Counted from the first letter of the stretch, positions 1 to 12,307 are shown. The stretch is DNA of 64,000 bases from Nothophaeocryptopus gaeumannii (GCA_031771865.1 JASISA010000041.1:1426001-1490000); one strand, 5' to 3'. Numbers and translations: made by a program. The notes: generated by a model from the sequence alone, not told the origin.

Positions 1-3
1 GTA

Positions 4-336
4 ATGCCGGACTTTCCACCCAAAGACCAGCTCCCGTTCATAGACGCCAAGCAATTGAACGACTGGCTTACATATCACGATTTCGAAGCGCCCATTGTTT
101 GTTTGACGGTGTTTCATAGTGCTGATCCGGGGAAGAGGTTGGGGTTGAGGATGGAGCATACGCATTGCTTTTCCACGGATGGAGGGAATCGGGGTGGACA
201 TTATCATTATCATTTGCCCGTGGGCGAGGGAGGAACGGAGGAGGAGGTGGAGTATGAGGCTTATTTTAACACAGCGAAGGTGATTTATCGGATTGATAAG
301 CCAGAGGTTACTCTGGAGAGGGATTTGCATGATTAG
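4..336 (+). CDS. Small hypothetical protein, possibly 5'-partial
   Basis: An open frame of 110 codons starts at the ATG at position 4 and ends with TAG at 334-336. It is rich in His near the middle (HTHCF, then HYHYH) and has an acidic EEEVEYEAYF stretch. I do not recognise the family. The window begins three bases upstream, so the true start may lie outside and this could be a last exon. It is convergent with the membrane-protein gene ending at 427. No signal peptide or membrane segment is visible. Confidence 0.5.
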   Translation: MPDFPPKDQLPFIDAKQLNDWLTYHDFEAPIVCLTVFHSADPGKRLGLRMEHTHCFSTDGGNRGGHYHYHLPVGEGGTEEEVEYEAYFNTAKVIYRIDKPEVTLERDLHD

Positions 337-426
337 ATGGAGAGAGGCTGACTGTGGATGAGATTGCCCAATGTTATTCCAGAATGGTATGCATCTACCT
401 GCTTAACGTGACCTATGCTACCAATT

Positions 427-2341
427 TCAGTTAGCAACATTTCTAAATTGCTTCTTCACCTCTTCACTCTGCTCCCGCACCCACACCAACGGCCCCGACG
501 ACTTGACTTTAGCAACCAGCCCAGCTTCCTTCAATTGCGCCTCCTCGATCTCCCGTACTGTCTCGGGAGACAGACGAGCCCACACACGCATGCGATACCC
601 TTTGATCCTCCGGAGCTGAACAATGATGAAGATGAACGCGATGAGGATCGCGACGCAGATCACGATCAAAGTGGCTCCAGTGACAGACTCATCGAAGCTT
701 CCGTCTTTCTCACGAGGCACCCCAGAAGATTCGTCAAAGACAAATCCTTCTTCCCGAGAAACGAGCTGCTTGTTCCCACGCAGTCTCTCCGCAGGCGCCA
801 CAGCGCTCTTATGTGCAATAGACAAACCTTGCGGGATCTGCGCTCTCTTCACACGGCCAGAAGGTTTCGCCGAAGCAATCCCAGTCGACAAAGTAGTAGG
901 TGACGCTTGCCATCCTCCTCCAGACGATGGCGGCATACTGATATGTATATTCCACTCCTTCATGGCCTCCTCCAAACCATTCAAAGTACTGAAACTTCCC
1001 GAAGTAACAGACTGTTCATTCGATTCCTCATGAGAATCAAACACGCCATCGCCCTTATGCTCCTCCAGCTGATGCGTGCTCGAATGCGTTCCCGCAACTT
1101 GACCTTGATCCTCAGGCTGACCTGGCTTATCATTCTCCCAATCAGCTTGGAAAGAGCCATTATCTGTGTCCACACGAGTGACGTCTGAGGAATTATCAGC
1201 TTTATTCTCTTGAACGTTACTGATGCTCTGAAAGTTATCGTCAGCCCAGAAATCTTGTTCTTTGTGTCCTCCGTCTGGGGTGGTCGTGTTGAGTTTCCAG
1301 CCTTGACCGTTGTGGCCTGCATCTTCGCGATGGTCCTCATAGGTATCCTCGTCGTCGTGGGCGTCCCGAAAGCCGGAGTCTTCGTCGAATTTGTGGCCTT
1401 GGAAAACCGAAAACGGGTCGTTGGGGTTCGTGGAATTGCTTGTGCCATGGATGCTCTGAGAGTTCTGGGAGGAATGTTCGTTGTGAAGATCAGAGACACC
1501 TTGATCCCGTGGTTAGTGCTGATGCTGATGACATTGGCGATAGGAGATGCTTACCGTTCTCGACATGAACATCAGTCAGGTTGTGTGCACCGTGCGACCA
1601 ATCTGCGCAGACATGATGGCCGTTTCCATCATCCCAGCACTTTCTATCAGTGGTGACGTTCAAGCCCTGTGGTGAGAGCGTCTGATGCGCTGGCCATGAA
1701 TGCGCTGCAGATGTGGCTCCTGCAGACTCCGCGGGAGCAGACTGCTCGGCCTGGGTGCGTGAAGGCTTCGTCGGCCTGGAGACCGAAAGCTCGGATGTTG
1801 TAGATGCTGGCTTAGTAGTGGGAGATTTTTCACTTCTAGAGCCCGGTGGCTTGCTCGATGCAGCGGTCCGCGTCGCCTTGGATGTGGAAGAAGCTTCCTG
1901 GGTCGGATGAATTGTTCGATTGTTGCTCGAGATAGCGGTTAGAGCGTTCATGGACGTGGACGAGGCATTCCCCGTAGTATTTGGTTCAGTCGGATGCGTC
2001 AACGCATGCGTCGGCGCCTCCTTGGATGAAGACTGTGCCATTGGTGCGGTGGAAGTAGTCAAGGCTGCCGACGTTGAGGATGTAGAAGCTGTCGTAGCAC
2101 TCCCACCACCATCTTCAATCACAGAGTCAACCTGCTCCGGGACTTCAGCAGGATCAGAAGCCGTTCCCAGATCCGAAGATGTAGCTGAAGGCGATTCCGT
2201 CGGGTATGTTGTGAACGCAACAGCACTGGTACCCTGCTCTGTACCAGCCATTGTCGCATCAGTATCTTCTTCTTCACTTGGGGAACTCTGAAAGAAGTCA
2301 TTACCCTTAGGATCGAATTGTCGTCGCGCCATGCCGGCCAT
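427..2341 (-). CDS. Ser/Thr-rich single-pass membrane protein, two exons
   Basis: Exon 1 is 2341-1555 and exon 2 is 1499-427, joined across a 55-nt intron (1554-1500) with GTAAGC donor, CACTAAC branch site and CAAG acceptor; phase is kept and the product is 619 aa. The frame stays open upstream to 2401, but the first ATG is at 2341. The N-terminal two thirds is low-complexity Ser/Thr/Ala with N-glycosylation sequons, as in mucin-like surface stalks. A small Cys pair region (KCWDDGNGHHVC) follows. One hydrophobic helix (GATLIVICVAILIAFIFIIV) near residue 540 precedes a charged tail of about 60 aa. No signal peptide is seen, so the helix may act as a signal anchor. The family is not recognised; a cell-wall or surface sensor is only a guess. 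Confidence 0.65.
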
Positions 2342-3062
2342 CTTGAACCAGCGTGTGAAGCGAATGACTGAGGCAGCAGAGGGACGGCGAGCGAGCAACA
2401 ATGCCAGTGAAGGTGCGAGCGGTAGAGTCAGGCATGTTGCGGTGCTCGATCCGTCTTCTCCGCTCCAATTTTATTGTAGTGGAAGCTTCTCTCAACATGG
2501 TAGCTTGGATGACTGATGTGGAGTGAGCTGTGCTGTAGTTGGGCATCCATGATCGCGAGTGGAGTATTGACTGCTTTCAGAGTAGAGCAACCACCCAAAC
2601 GGAAGCAGCACGCCAGTCACGTCGCCTGCAATGCAAAGCAGCTTCTGCTTGGTCGGGTCAGGAGGATGTGTGGGTGAGCTCTCCTGCGATCTTGTCTATC
2701 CTCTTTGGTATCTGCGACCGGTTAGCACCGGCACCAACACCTCCTCAGTCGAAGATCATGAGAAAGATCCGAATTGTCATAAAAGTACAAATAATTGAGT
2801 GAGTATGTAAGACCTCTCTCATAAGCCAAGGAGTTGAATGGTGCATTTTCAAAAACGCTCTCACAGGGTATCCACAGCTTTCGAAGAATCCTCAGAACGA
2901 AAACAATTTCATGAACGGAGCTTCCAGCTCTGCTTCAACCTCATGCGAAAGATAACGCCTGTCCCGTCGTCCCAATTTTCGCTGTCATCGAATCGTGAAT
3001 GTAGTATGTGCAAGTCATCAAATGTGCGTGATGTGCCAATGCAAATATGCCGGCTGTCGTCT
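2342..3062. other. Intergenic region, promoter side of membrane protein
   Basis: About 720 bases between the start of the membrane-protein gene and the 3' end of the kinase gene. Short open frames here show no family resemblance. I see no RNA gene or repeat. Confidence 0.5.
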
Positions 3063-5832
3063 TTACGCCCAAGGTCCGCGGGCGCATTCTTCTTCGCACA
3101 TTTCCCGGCAGCCTTCGAACCAGGTGCTGCGAAGCGCATCACCAATGGTGTAGCGCATGTCAATTTCTTTCTCAAGGCAACCTTTCACCAGGTCAATAAC
3201 CTCCGCGCCTCCCGCAGCAGCGTGGCGAAGAGCAGTTTCGTTCCAGTCTGCTCGCAAGATGAGTTCCGCGGTCTTGCTGGGCATTGGATGCCGGAACGGT
3301 AGTTCTCCAGTACAAAGTGCATAGACGATGACTCCAAGTGCCCACACATCACCAGCCGTCTCGAACAATTTGCGATTAACAGACAAGCCCTTAGGTGAAG
3401 CGTACTCGAGCGTGCCGATGATGGAGGAGGCAGTCTTCATAGGTAGTTCGGTGGATAAGGATAATTGCTCAGCGTAACGATCAGCCACCGAGCCTTCATC
3501 CATGCTTTCGCTATGCAGGAAGTCGGCGAGACCAAAATCACAGAGGCGAAGATTTCCTCCTTCGGTGTCCGCATTTGGGCGATTGAGATCAATAAGACAA
3601 TTCTCGAGTTTCACATCGCGATGGCACACTCGAATGTCTTCATGCAAGTATCGCAGAGCACATGCGAGTTGATAGGCATAGCTTTTGGCAAGATGTGGGG
3701 GGAGGCCTTTACGTCCATCGTTAGAGTTAGCGCTCTGACGGGCTTTGCGTACCAGGTCAAAGAGAGTACCGCCGACGTTAAGATCCATCACGCAGAAAGT
3801 AGCAAAATCGGTCTCATACACGGCGTGCAGACCCAGGACGTGTGGATGTTTGAGGTAGCGCCAGATCGACACCTCGTGCTCGACTTCCTGCTGGACTTTG
3901 TCGTTTTCGACTTCGTCCACACCAGAAATCGCTTTGCGGATGATCTTCACGGCGTGAATGGTACGACCGCCATGCTCATCCAAAGAATGAACTTCTTTCA
4001 CAACCCCAAATCCACCTTTGTTGATGGTGCGGCCTATGATATACTCGTTATCGAGACCGATCGCTTGGCCTTCGTCGTCGGGTTTTGGCTCCGGAGCGGG
4101 TTCTTCTGCTTCGCCCTTGCCCCAGTGCGACAGGAAGGCATGCGCCGGACTTACAGAAGTGTTGGCGGAGGTTGATCTGCGTGACGAACGCCTTGAAGTG
4201 GTACCTGTCATTCTGGAAGGCCGTGGCATGCGTATTGATCTCGTGCTAGAATTTCGGCTAATAGGGTCCTCATAGTCGGTGGGCGACATAACGGTTTCGG
4301 CCGCATGATCAATTCTTTGTCCTTCCGGGATGGTCTGCGGCGACACGGTAAGCTTTGCTGCGATAGATTCCATGGAGTCTGTTAAGGCACTAGTATCCCT
4401 AGGCGAGACAGGCGTCTGCACTTCATCATTGCCGGGAAATGTCGTCGATGCGGATGTCAGGGAGGCGATCTGGAGAGCCTCCTCCCGCTCGCTTCGTGTC
4501 GCCGTTTCGATTCTCATTGCCCGAGTGTCTGACTGGGTCTCCTACTCATCACGTGTTGGTATGACACATCTGGATATCACGCGCCGGCTGCTGCGCACTC
4601 ACCGGTGAAGGGATTTGCCTTGAACTCGACGGGGTTGTGATCTCCAACGGCTCCTCCGAGTAGATCGGCCATGTCGTCTTCGTCGAACTTTGTGTCCTGT
4701 GCACGCCGTGGCGGCGACTTGCTTCTGCCTTGGCCTGCTCGCCGGGCGAGAGGTCCCGGTCGCTCAGATGCCGGAGAAAGAGGGATTCGCTTCCCGTCGT
4801 CGGTTGTAGCTGTCGGACAGAACGAGATGGCTCGTCCACGTCGTTGGATAGCTGCCTGGAGAGCCTCGATCTCGGCATTGCGTTGCTCTGCTCGGCCGGC
4901 CGAGAAGGCCCGCCAGGAGACGCCCGAGCCATTCTGCTTCGGCTTATCCACGCGCTTTACTTCCAAGTGCTTGTTCGCGGGCGCGTTTTCAGTATTTTCA
5001 CCGTTTTTAACACCCGACACCCCAGAAGGAAGACCTTCAGCACTGTTGTGTCGAGAGGCGACGGCTTCTTCTTCGTCGTCCGAGTCGCTGTCTTGCAGGT
5101 ATTTCTGGGAAAAGCAAAGCTGTTAGCGTCCACTCTCATCCGATACATCACGTGATCTTGCGAGAGCTCACTTACGGTTCCAGCAAAAGGCGAAGCAACG
5201 GTGTGTCGCGGGAGAGCCACTGAATTATGACGAGGCGGACCGTCCTGTTTCAGCTTTTCTCCACTAGGTGTATGCGATCGGTTGCGTCCGTCGGTCGAAT
5301 CTGAGCCTTTCCGTGACGATGGTGCTGGGCTTCGATTGCGCGCAGTGCGAGTGGTAGGAGCGAAGTTGGAGAACGTATCGTCGTCGCTGTCGTCGAGATA
5401 GGCCAGAACACCTCCGGATGCTAGAACCGCCGCTTTCTTTTTGTCGTCGGTGCTCACACCGGGAAGACTGCCTCGTCGACGAGCAGTGGCACCGTCGGTC
5501 ACGCGCTGCGAAGCTAGAGCGTAAGGAGCTGGACTGGGACGGCGATCGGGCCTCTTCTTTGTAGGTACGTTCAAGAAATCATCGTCGTCGGTGTCGTCGG
5601 CGAGGGCGTCGATGGATGCGTAGGGCGATGCGACGCTCCTGTTCGAGGAAGGTGCTCGTGGTGCAATGGGCGGGGATTTGACGGCGGGCGGAGTCTTGGT
5701 CTTGGATCTGCTCTTCCTTTTGTCGTCCTCACTATCATCTTCGAAGCCAGTCGCAAAGGGATCCGCTCGGCGACGGGCGGTCTGAACTCGGAGACCGCTG
5801 AAGTGCTTCTTAATCTCGTAATGTGCGGCCAT
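3063..5832 (-). CDS. Ser/Thr protein kinase, three exons
   Basis: Exons 5832-5176, 5104-4603 and 4528-3063 give 874 aa. Intron 1 has GTAAGT and TTTTCCCAG; intron 2 has GTGAGT and CCCAGTCAG; phases are 0 and 1. The first half is disordered and rich in Ser, Asp and Arg, with acidic SDSDDEEE patches. The kinase domain covers roughly the last 310 residues: glycine loop NKGGFGVVKEV, lysine in HAVKII, catalytic loop CHRDVKLEN, DFG motif LCDFGLAD and activation end EYASPKG (APE-like). All catalytic residues are present. An insert between DFG and the P+1 loop is rich in Ser and Glu. It should phosphorylate Ser/Thr on unknown targets. Group assignment (CAMK-like) is tentative, and the exon 2-3 junction is the least certain part. 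Confidence 0.82.
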
Positions 5833-7919
5833 AGAAGGCTATCCTGGTATGTTATTGTCTCGACGTCCGAAACGCTCGCTGTCTTCTGGAGTACAGAAAC
5901 ATTCAGGAGGTCGGCGGATGGGTCGATGAGCTACTCAGACAGAATACATTAAGTACTAGTTGGCTTGGGAGGAGGTAAGAAGCGAGTAGTGTATATAACT
6001 CCGGAATAGGCTTACTTGGGAACTTGGCGCATGATGGACCTCCGATGCCCAGAGCTGTACATGTATGTGCTCGCTCAGCCACCCTTAGACAAAAGACACT
6101 GTGTCTCCATTCTCGTTCAGTAGTCATGACAGTACAAAGGGAGCGAATGCATAGGCCCCGCTGCGCCCAGACCATGAACTCCGCAAGATCGAGCCACTGG
6201 TTCCACTGGCACTGACCTGCATCCATACAAAGACACTGCGAAAGCAAAGGGATCCCCCGAGTAGCAGGCGGGAACTAAGCTCAGGTCGGACCGGATCATC
6301 TCGTCATCTCGTCGGGCCACTTCTAATGGCATAGAGGTACCCAGGTAAGCTCAGCTTGCTCACTTGAGCTGAACACGTCTTGGCACGCTCTTCGCCTGTT
6401 AGTGTTACAAGCTAGGGTGCCAGGCGGGGTGGAGGTAGATCTCGCTGTCTCTCCGAACTGCGACCATGGACATTGACGGAGGACAGCATTCACGCGGCGA
6501 ATGCCCGGCAAAGGTACAGCGAATGTGCCATGGTAGGACTGGAGGAAACAGCGGCTTAACATTGCAGAAGCTCGAGGGGAATGCGGTTCATCAGCGAGGC
6601 TGAAAGTCGGTCAGACGCGCAGGGGGCAGCACAGGATACGCCTGATTGATCGGGCATCATCCCATCCTCATGCCACCACGCCAAGGCAAGTGTACCGCTA
6701 CGGATAGCGAGGATTGGTGCCTCGGATTTGCGAGCGGCCCCTCAGGTCGTAGCGAATCATGTGAAAGCTCCTGCTATCAGGGCAGCAGTAATGGGCAGCC
6801 GAGACGGTACAGCTCGCAGCTAGAGCTTCGTCTGCGCTAAGACAACGAAGAGGATGTAGTGTATTCGCCAAGTGTACTCAGGGTAGGCTTGATTGTGATG
6901 AGGTGAGGTGGGAATAAACGCGGCTAGGAAGATAGTCCAAACGGAGTGGCACGCATGGACGACATGCCGCACGATAGCAGAAAAAGACGCATCCTGTGCA
7001 CATGTCCGAGGGGTCGCTCGCCGCTTGCAATACTCGGCGCTGGTCTTTCTCTGACTGCAGTGGAATTGGCATTGGACTTCGTCGTGTGACTAGCCGGGGA
7101 AATCAGAGTCGGAGGGAGGATGCGTCGTGTAAAAACAAATCGCTCAGTGGAGACGCCGAGCATACCGCATGATAGCGACTATCACAGTACTCCGGAGGAC
7201 GGCGCAGACAACAGATGATTATGTGTGATGGATGGAGGCGAAACTGGGATGGACTCTGAACGACTCAAAGCCACTTTGATTGGCAGCCTTCCACAATCGC
7301 AGACTGACAGATGTGGTGACGATATGTTTGTGCTACCGCACGCAAATACCAAACAGCCCGCCATGAGCACATTGGTTGGTTTGAGTGAGACTCTGCCCTA
7401 TCCTGCAGCTCGTGACAAAGCGAGAGCTTCCCATGCCACGTCACGGGACTTCGCTCACATCTCATGCGGCCGACTGACTTGGTGCATAGACGTCGGTATG
7501 TGATAATGGTCCTGCATGTTGAGGTGTCTGGTTGCTCGAGGAGAAGGATATATAACAGGAAGCGCAACGAACGAGGTTGTGTGAGAGCGCACGCTCCAGC
7601 TCGGAAGCAGCCGAACTGGGAGGAAGGCCTGAGGCGTACCTGCTTCAGAGCTCGAGGCGGTAGGGACATCCTACTGTCGAGACGGTAGAAACCCAACACA
7701 GCCAGACAGTGTGCTGTACGACGTCTTTCTGCTACTCGCGCACGATCCGTGTACCTTACTTCTCATACTGTACCTACTGCAAGCGCACCAATCACGCAAC
7801 ATACACATACATGCAGTCTTGCACATGACGACAAGAACACCACCGTCAGAGATCGCGCTCCGATAGCAACAGCCTCTTCTTGCCCACGAAGTCCTCTCGA
7901 GGGCCGAACGTGGCCCATC
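5833..7919. other. Intergenic region between kinase and VAC8 (divergent)
   Basis: About 2.1 kb upstream of both the kinase and VAC8, so it should hold both promoters. Many short frames are present on both strands but none resembles a protein family or shows a convincing exon chain. A TATATAAC stretch lies near 5991-5998. No tRNA or repeat was recognised. Confidence 0.5.
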
Positions 7920-9946
7920 ATGGCCAGTCTGTTCCAGCGGATCTGCTGCTGTGCCAGTAACGTCTACCCTCAACGTCCGCGCCCAACTACACGCGCTGAG
8001 CTTGCTAACCATCGCTTGCTGCGTAGGCCGCTCGAAAGTCGACTACGATAACGTGCTCGCCGACTCAGAGCGAGAAGCCGTCGCCGACCTTCTCAACTAC
8101 CTCGAAAACGTACGATGCCCTGCCTCGACTGCGATAGCCTGGCTGCGAGCGCCCAACGTCGAAGAGCATGCTAATAACAGGAGATAGAGAGCCGAGACCG
8201 ACTTCTTCTCTGGGGAGCCACTCGCGGCTCTGTCAACACTCGTATACAGCCAGAACATTGACCTGCAACGAAGCGCAAGCTTAACGTTTGCCGAGATCAC
8301 AGAAAGAGGCATGTGGCTGGCGAGGAGATCATTTGGGAGAGTACTGGCGCTGACTGAATACACTGAAGATGTCCGACCTGTCGATAGGGCGACGCTCGAG
8401 CCTATACTCTTTCTCCTCGAGAGCTCCGACATCGAAGTACAGCGCGCTGCCTCGGCCGCATTGGGCAACCTTGCCGTAGATGGTGCGCATTGCCAATTGC
8501 ACAGTGCTCCGAGATCTGACTAACTTCTGTCAAGGCCAGAACAAGACTCTGATAGTCTCCCTCGGAGGCCTAACACCGCTGATCAGACAGATGAACAGCC
8601 CGAATGTCGAGGTACAATGCAATGCGGTCGGGTGTATAACGAACCTGGCCACACACGAGGACAACAAGGCGCGGATAGCAAGATCAGGCGCGCTGGCTCC
8701 TTTGACGAGGCTGGCTAAGAGCAAGGACATGAGGGTGCAGCGTAACGCGACAGGCGCGCTCTTGAACATGACACACTCAGACGACAACAGACAACAGCTG
8801 GTGTCGGCAGGCGCGATACCTGTTCTGGTCAGCCTGCTCAGCAGTCCCGATACTGATGTTCAGTACTATTGCACCACAGCTTTGAGCAATATCGCAGTTG
8901 ACAGCACGAATCGGAAACGACTTGCGCAAACAGAGACGAAGCTTGTCCAGAGCTTGGTGCACTTGATGAAGGGACAGGCTCCCAAGGTGCAATGTCAGGC
9001 CGCACTTGCGCTCAGAAATTTGGCTAGTGACGAGAAGTATCAGCTCGAGATTGTGCGAGCCGGCGGACTGCCACCCTTACTCGGATTGCTACAAAGTAGC
9101 TACCTACCTCTGATCCTGTCAGCTGTGGCTTGCATACGAAACATCAGCATACATCCTATGAACGAATCCCCAATCATCGACGCGGGCTTCTTGAAGCCAT
9201 TGGTGGACCTGCTCGGCTCGACCGATAACGAAGAGATCCAATGTCACGCGATATCAACACTCCGGAATCTGGCCGCGTCCTCGGACCGAAACAAACAGCT
9301 GGTGCTGCAGGCTGGCGCTGTTCAGAAATGTAAAGAGCTTGTTCTGGAGGTGCCATTGAGCGTTCAGTCTGAAATGACAGCTGCCATTGCTGTTCTGGCG
9401 CTGTCCGACGAGCTCAAGCCGCAATTGCTTGAGCTGGGCGTGTTTGATGTACTCATCCCACTGACCGAGAGCGAAAGCATCGAGGTGCAAGGCAACAGTG
9501 CAGCGGCTCTGGGCAACCTCAGCAGCAAAGGTAAGCTACAGTATTCAATTGATGTAACTGACGAATGCTGATTGCGTTCAGTTGGCGACTACTCGCTCTT
9601 CCTCACATCTTGGAACCAGCCATCTGGCGGCATTCATGGCTATCTGAACCGATTCTTGGCGAGCGGCGATCCTACCTTCCAGCATATCGCAATATGGACT
9701 TTACTGCAACTACTAGAATCAGGGGACCAGAAGCTCACGGAGACTATCACCAAATCCGAAGACGTTATGAACATGGTGCGCGAAATCAGCGAAAAGAACA
9801 TCGAGTCCGAAGATGAGGGCGAAGAATCCGAGGACGGAGAAGGCGAAGTTGTTGCGCTCGCGCGGCGGTGTCTGGAGATTAGCAATGGCGACGTTGCACC
9901 TGGAAGCGGGAAGAGCGACAGCCAACCGTCTTCATACAAAGCCTGA
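7920..9946 (+). CDS. VAC8: Vacuolar armadillo-repeat protein Vac8
   Basis: Six exons (7920-7956, 8027-8109, 8188-8308, 8369-8482, 8535-9530, 9582-9946) give 571 aa, the usual Vac8 length. Armadillo repeats run through almost the whole protein (for example SSDIEVQRAASAALGNLAV, NPNVEVQ-type repeats, IQCHAISTLRNLAASSD), followed by an acidic tail. In fungi Vac8 sits on the vacuole membrane and acts in vacuole inheritance, nucleus-vacuole junctions, fusion and selective autophagy. The N-terminus MASLFQRICCC keeps a Cys cluster suited to palmitoylation but has no Gly2 for myristoylation. Intron 3 (8309-8368) uses a GC donor (GCATGT). It is 60 nt, in frame and without a stop, but retaining it would insert 20 residues absent from the family. 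Introns 2 and 4 have good branch sites (GCTAATAAC, CTGACTAAC). Confidence 0.95.
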
Positions 9947-10577
9947 AGCCGCCAACTCGATTTCACTTCTGGAGCCAGCAGCCCGAACCTTTTGCATTTG
10001 AGTCTTGATTAAGCGAGCAAGCGAGCGAGTGGATTTCTCCAACAGCATCATCCTGGCGTTTCGAAGAGAGGCGCTTTCTACGGATGGCGCCTGTGGGAAC
10101 CGATATTTTGATTGAGAAAGAGGATACGAGTGTGCGTAATTATGGGTTGTATTGGATGTGCTGGGGGTCTCATTGCGATGCATACCATCCACGATTATAC
10201 CTCCAAAACTACACAGCAGGCAGTCAGGTGCGGTCGTCTTGGCGATTATGAGGTGACTCAAGAATAAATGGCGATATGAGAACATCGATTCGTGCATGTA
10301 TCCTTCTCTTCCGGGCATACCAGGTGAGTACCTTGGGATGCAAAGATACTGATGTTGCAGTGCCTGTCTCCGGGAGTTCTGCCGAGCCTGTCTGTGTCGC
10401 CGACCGGTCAGGTGATCCAACACTTCGCAAGGTTCACGATTAATCTATTCTTAATCTATCAAACTCTTCGCTGACCAACACACAGGGCGGGCAGGGTTTA
10501 TCGAGCCGACCATGTTTCGCGTATAAACAGGTCGAAGCGCGCGCTCGCTGACCTTCATTCACCAGTCCCTAACGAAC
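9947..10577. other. Intergenic region downstream of VAC8
   Basis: Roughly 630 bases. Nothing gene-like was recognised; a GCGAGCAAGCGAGCGAG purine-rich patch lies near 10012-10030. Confidence 0.45.
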
Positions 10578-11033
10578 ATGCTTATCTTCGATAGCAGAGG
10601 ATATCTCCAGGCGATGTCAACAACTCACGACGGCACCAGCGAAACGATTCGATACCCATCCTGGCTTACGGAAGATGCACCTTCAGGTCCAGACAACAGA
10701 AGAACACAGGTGCCCGCGGCTCGTGTAAACCTCCTGGTGCGCGTCATTGATAGCCTCCAACATAAAGATGCCATCGCATTGCCTATCAAAGTCGCAAACT
10801 TGTTCAAAGTTGCAAATCGGCATATTGCTGATACGAGCATGGGAAGGGAGTTCAGCCTGATTGAGTTCAAGGCCGTGGTGAGGTGGATGGTGTTGGATGA
10901 GATGAACCTTTTTGGCATCGCCAATGGGAAGATCTACGATTGCAGTGGAGATCAGCCGGAGGGCATCGCGACTGATGAGGAGGGAGTTGTTGGCATGATC
11001 AGAGAGGGGATGGAGTACGTACACGAGGCATGA
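10578..11033 (+). CDS. Small hypothetical protein (151 aa)
   Basis: An ATG-started uninterrupted frame with balanced composition. It contains a helical middle part (RVNLLVRVIDSLQHKDAIALPIKVANLFKVANRHI) and an acidic C-terminus ending MEYVHEA. No family is recognised, and no signal peptide or membrane helix is present. The helix-rich composition and length make it more credible than the surrounding short frames, but transcription would have to be shown. Confidence 0.4.
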   Translation: MLIFDSRGYLQAMSTTHDGTSETIRYPSWLTEDAPSGPDNRRTQVPAARVNLLVRVIDSLQHKDAIALPIKVANLFKVANRHIADTSMGREFSLIEFKAVVRWMVLDEMNLFGIANGKIYDCSGDQPEGIATDEEGVVGMIREGMEYVHEA

Positions 11034-11366
11034 CAAGCGTCCACACATGGCAAAGAACACGATCGATTGAGCGTGCGCGGCGTGTCTGGAACTGGTGATT
11101 GAATAAATGTTATTGAGGAACTCATTCGGTAAGACATTTCTTTGTTTCAACGTGTGAAGAAGCCACTGTGAAGCGCTAATACCACTTTTGGCAGGCTTTG
11201 GCCTTTGTCTAAAAGTCGGCTTTCTACTTGCCACGAGCTATGGCTCCGAACGACACGATTACAGGCTTGACGCTTCACTGCAGATCAGAACATCTCCGTA
11301 CCGGAGGAGAGTGCAATTTGGTTGGCGTGGACTGGCTTCACGAGCTTTCACGCACATTATCGCATC
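11034..11366. other. Intergenic region upstream of UstYa-like gene
   Basis: About 330 bases. No feature recognised beyond its expected role as promoter of the downstream gene. Confidence 0.4.
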
Positions 11367-12307
11367 ATGGGTCTCTCCTCGAGCAAGCCATATCGATGGC
11401 TGAGCGATGGATCGAAGCGAGATGATTTGCCCGCGAAACAGGGCAAGCCTTCATACAGAAGACGAGGATACACGTTTGGCGACATGATCTTCCTTTGCGT
11501 CATGGCGGCATCAGCGACACTGGCACTTACGATTCTCGTCCTGCTGATATTTGGCCAGCCCATACCGCACCACTTCGTTCCGAATTGTACGTTGAGATGC
11601 AAAGCAACTGTCGCTTGACATCGGCTGACTTGTCTGGATAGTTCCATACAGTACACCGAAGCGGTTCGACCAAGACCATCGATTCGACATTGCAGATTGG
11701 GAAGGCGATAAGACGCTGTGGAAAGAGATCATGACAAGTAAGCCGACGACTCCTTCCTCAACTTCGCTCAACAACACATGCTAACCCATCTTCCCCTAGC
11801 CAACGGCGGCTTCGTCGAAATCGCGGAACCCTCCGAATACGACCTCCACGGCGGCTACCCCCTCAACCGCACCACCACCCCTCGCTCAGAAATGTTCTGC
11901 CTCTCCGTCTTCCACCAACTCCACTGCCTCCACTCCCTCCAAAAAAAAACTCGCACACCCCAAACTTCACTGGTCCGATATGGAGAAACCACAACGAACA
12001 CTGTTTGGAGTACTTGCGCTTAGGAGTGATGTGTATGTCGTATACGACGTTGGAGAAGGTGATGATTGATGAGGATGGACAATTTTTGCCACAAGTGGAT
12101 GGATGGGGGGTTACGCATCAGTGTAGGAATTGGAATGCGGTGTGGGATTTTGCGGAGAGGAATGGGCCGACTAGTGGGCATGAATTTCCGCCGGCTTTTA
12201 AGAAATTGCTGGAGGTGGATGGAGGGCATCATCATAATGGGGGACATGGGCATGAGAAGAGGGATGGGAAGTGGTTAGCATATGTTGGTAAGGGTCCAAG
12301 TAGGTGA
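11367..12307 (+). pseudogene. UstYa-like (DUF3328) protein with one frameshift
   Basis: Exons 11367-11586, 11642-11737 and 11800-12307 join in phase. The product starts MGLSSSKPYRW, has one membrane helix (FLCVMAASATLALTILVLLIF) near residue 45, and then the luminal DUF3328 domain. The two family metal/oxidase motifs are visible: FHQLHC in one frame and HNEHCLEYLR in the next. The frame changes at a run of nine A (11941-11949). One more A would give an uninterrupted product of about 274 aa with the normal spacing between the motifs. UstYa-family proteins oxidise or cyclise peptides in ustiloxin-type pathways, but many copies are not in clusters and no RiPP precursor is seen nearby. The shift may be a real mutation or a homopolymer sequencing error. 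Confidence 0.75.

Noticed and set aside
415..903. 162-codon plus-strand ORF
   Set aside because: Shadow of the membrane-protein gene; the minus strand has a membrane helix and a consistent exon junction.
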